Part shown: positions 7,535-8,667 of the stretch, piece after piece
Position numbering within the stretch: the first letter of the stretch is position 1
Layout of the letters: each line of letters begins with the position of its first letter
Source of the DNA: Haloarcula sp.
GTDB taxonomy: Archaea > Halobacteriota > Halobacteria > Halobacteriales > Haloarculaceae
DNA length: 8,667 nt
Assembly (NCBI GenBank): GCA_028275075.1
Contig: JAQCNK010000205.1
Location: 1-8,667, forward strand
Direction of reading: 5' to 3'
Made by a program: the position numbers and the translations under genes
The notes under the pieces: model-generated
Databases searched by the model: none
What the model was told of the DNA's origin: nothing
The model's input: the letters and a program-made list of their open reading frames with translations, nothing else

Positions 7535-7780
7535 AGGCTGGAGTGGTGAAGCCGCAATTGACGCAAGCGGCTTTCAACGCGATCAAACCAGCTACCACTA
7601 CCGCGATCGCGCAAATTACGCGTTCCACTCGATGAAGACGACGATCTTGATCGACGTGAATTCGCCAGCGATCAAGGCCGTTCATTTCACGACCCAGAAG
7701 GCGTGGGACGGTCATATTGGGATACAGGTCTTCCGCCGGAGCGCGGAAAACCTGCGTGTCCTGTCTGCTGACGCGAACTA

Positions 7781-7802
7781 CTCATGGAGCAATCTCCGTG
7801 AG
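7781..7802 (+). repeat. 9-bp hairpin in the transposase gene
   Basis: CTCATGGAG at 7781-7789 pairs with 7794-7802 around the four-base loop CAAT, with one G-U wobble in RNA. It follows the codons for the second catalytic Asp. Confidence 0.5.
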
Positions 7803-7919
7803 GAGTGTCGCTCCAACTCGACGCGACCATTGATCAAGCACAGGGAGCACACACCTTACAGAAGGCTCACAACGCCCGGATGAACGAGGATTACAACCAG
7901 CGCTGGATGAGTGAAACGG

Positions 7920-7955
7920 GCTTCTCGCAATTAAACGAAGACGACGGCGAGAAGC
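7920..7955 (+). repeat. 9-bp hairpin spanning the catalytic Glu region
   Basis: GCTTCTCGC at 7920-7928 pairs perfectly with 7947-7955; the loop is 18 bases. It stands directly before the next, stronger hairpin. Confidence 0.5.
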
Positions 7956-7958
7956 TAC

Positions 7959-7991
7959 GCTCCCGGAGCTGGCACAGCCAGTTCCGGGAGC
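7959..7991 (+). repeat. Strong 14-bp hairpin in the transposase gene
   Basis: The arms 7959-7972 and 7978-7991 pair over 14 positions, all Watson-Crick except one G-U (7968 with 7982), around a five-base loop. Confidence 0.7.
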
Positions 7992-8022
7992 TCACACGGA
8001 AGTACATCATCCATAACCTAAC

Positions 8023-8052
8023 GCAGGCGGCGAGTTAGGGCTCGCCGCCTGC
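8023..8052 (+). terminator. Perfect 12-bp hairpin with the transposase stop codon in its loop
   Basis: The arms 8023-8034 and 8041-8052 pair perfectly over 12 bp. The six-base loop TTAGGG holds the TAG at 8036-8038. It could stabilise the mRNA end or aid termination, though no T-run follows directly. The role is inference. A second, weaker pairing (8052-8058 with 8075-8081) lies just downstream. Confidence 0.5.
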
Positions 8053-8087
8053 TCTCCCTTCTCCGGACATATTTGGGAGAGGCATCG

Positions 8088-8097
8088 CCGTCGTCAC
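8088..8097 (+). repeat. Right terminal inverted repeat of the IS
   Basis: CCGTCGTCAC is the exact complement of the left end at 7151-7160. It marks the right boundary of the IS. Confidence 0.65.
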
Positions 8098-8351
8098 CTG
8101 ATCAAGGGAGTAAGATGGCATAGTTTTGATTCTTCGAGCAACACCGTCAGCGGCAGCTACTACATCTTCTGAGTGTAAGAACCGTGGTTTAACGCCGTGA
8201 AACCGTGAGTTACCGACCCTACCCCGACGCTGTCTTGCGTTCAACAAAGCAAGCTGGAGGCAATCTCCACACACATCACACGCTAGCTCACCAAGGGAGA
8301 CTCCGTGGAGTTTGTCGTACTGGGTGGTGTCACAGAGACGGATGAGGCTTG
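8098..8351 (-). pseudogene. Possible gene remnant cut by the IS, Cys-rich motif, unknown product
   Basis: The minus strand is open from just below a TGA (8352-8354) down to the IS end, and onward inside the IS to 8035. The reading (about 84 codons outside the IS) has a protein-like sequence with a C-x2-C-x2-C cluster near its first third (CDVCGDC), then a basic stretch, then an Ala/Val helix. No ATG opens it; the only early candidate is a GTG at 8272-8274 between the first two Cys. I do not recognise a family. It may be an internal piece of a gene truncated on both sides. It could also be chance openness in moderately GC-rich DNA, so confidence is low. Confidence 0.3.
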
Positions 8352-8384
8352 ATCAGCTGGATCACTGGGCACCTAACGGGGGAA

Positions 8385-8667
8385 TCAGTTCTCGGCCCAT
8401 ATCACATTAATATCATCAGACTGGATACTGATATTGTATTCTGGAACTCCTACAGGAATTTCGCTCTGCTCATACGTTGCTTGTTGTGGACTGATGACCT
8501 TCGCGGCAATAGACATCTCTCCTTCAATATCACCGTCTTCTGATCCCGCTGTGAACCGATCTGACTCACCGCTATCAAGTACGAATCCCTCTACTGCGAA
8601 TGCGCTTTCCCCACGTTTGAGCCGGATAGAGACTTCTAATTCGTTACTACGCTCATTGGTGACAATG
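8385..8667 (-). CDS. C-terminal part of a secreted/lipoprotein-like haloarchaeal protein (partial)
   Basis: The last 93 residues of a minus-strand gene are present. The frame ends in TGA at 8385-8387 and runs off the right edge of the window, so the start and any signal peptide are not visible. The visible part begins IVTNERSNELEVSIRLKRG and continues with alternating hydrophobic and polar residues and a FVLDSGESDRF turn. In haloarchaea, 'V-x-N ... V-x-I-x-L-x-R-G ... F ... L-x-S/P-G-E-S' patterns are common in Ig-like beta-sandwich domains of exported lipoproteins; that assignment comes from pattern recognition only. The C-terminus is Asp-rich and ends in a Trp (VIWAEN). Base composition is about 46% G+C over 8401-8640 (110 of 240 by hand count), clearly lower than the HEAT genes, which suggests separate origin or transfer. 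Confidence 0.6.
   Translation of the reverse strand, partial: IVTNERSNELEVSIRLKRGESAFAVEGFVLDSGESDRFTAGSEDGDIEGEMSIAAKVISPQQATYEQSEIPVGVPEYNISIQSDDINVIWAEN

Larger units (their letters stand above)
7224..8038 (+). pseudogene. IS5-family (DDE) transposase with one frameshift
   Basis: The first segment (7224-7880, 219 codons) carries the N-terminal domain and two catalytic Asp: D113 in the AIDAS motif and D183 in SADANY. After about codon 212 (near 7860) the similarity moves to the frame one base back. It resumes with KAHNARMNEDY and continues to TAG at 8036-8038, giving a corrected length near 270 residues, normal for this family. The third catalytic residue lies in the second segment in a Y-x2-R-x3-E arrangement, but the Lys expected seven residues after Glu is Asn. 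A single lost base (or two gained) explains the break. No slippery heptamer is visible, so programmed frameshifting is unlikely. The start ATG at 7224 begins a MASLRRLAWMCR sequence typical of ISH9-type transposases as I recall them. The enzyme would cut and join the IS ends if intact. Confidence 0.85.
7151..8097 (+). mobile_element. IS5-family insertion sequence, haloarchaeal ISH9-like, 947 bp
   Basis: The element has one transposase reading direction (plus strand) and ends in a perfect 10-bp inverted repeat, GTGACGACGG at 7151-7160 and its complement at 8088-8097. Beyond ten bases the two ends diverge. Length and gene content fit the small IS5-type elements of haloarchaea. The ISH9 subgroup is assigned from recalled protein similarity only. 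No direct repeat flanks it: the bases left of the element end in CATA and those to the right begin CTGA. So it is either old, rearranged, or my boundary is off by a few bases. The transposase is frameshifted, so this copy is probably not autonomous. Confidence 0.75.

Noticed and set aside
7194..7715. Minus-strand open frame of 173 codons inside the IS
   Set aside because: It is antisense to the well-supported transposase reading frame.
7840..7885. Programmed -1 frameshift to make the full transposase
   Set aside because: No X-XXY-YYZ slippery heptamer or A-run is present at the frame change; a simple indel is more likely.
1..8667. tRNA, rRNA, CRISPR array or replication origin
   Set aside because: No cloverleaf, regularly spaced direct repeats or clustered origin repeats were seen on either strand.

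Overview
The window looks like haloarchaeal chromosome or megaplasmid DNA. The long proteins are strongly acidic and very poor in lysine (7 Lys in the 817-residue HEAT protein). The coding DNA is GC-rich, and each of the three main genes has an AT-rich TATA-like box centred about 27-29 nt upstream of its chosen start, the layout of leaderless haloarchaeal mRNAs. The insertion sequence is of a haloarchaeal IS5 type.

Layout: (1) 12-1280, minus strand, a 422-residue acidic protein of unknown function. (2) 1537-4587 and 4646-7099, minus strand, two adjacent HEAT-repeat solenoid genes (1016 and 817 residues). They are tandem paralogues, align from the first residue, and share an unusually regular 38-residue repeat. 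The upstream one carries an exact 33-bp duplication covering its start codon and first 11 codons. (3) 7151-8097, plus strand, a 947-bp IS5-family element ending in 10-bp perfect inverted repeats. Its left end lies about 20 bp behind the TATA-like box of the 817-residue gene. The transposase is broken by one frameshift. (4) 8098-8351, a minus-strand open-frame remnant cut off at the right end of the IS. (5) 8385-8667, the C-terminal part of an AT-richer minus-strand gene resembling haloarchaeal secreted or lipoprotein beta-sandwich domains.

The two HEAT proteins probably act as soluble cytoplasmic scaffolds, perhaps together, since they are adjacent and related. Nothing in the window gives a substrate or partner. 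Each has its own putative promoter, so they are neighbours rather than a strictly single operon.

The most unusual signals are: a chain of strong hairpins along the transposase gene, with the start codon in the loop of the first strong stem and the stop codon in the loop of the last; the precise 33-bp start-region duplication, judged to be a gain by comparison with the paralogue; and the strict 38-residue period of the HEAT pair. No RNA gene, CRISPR array or recognisable defence system was seen.
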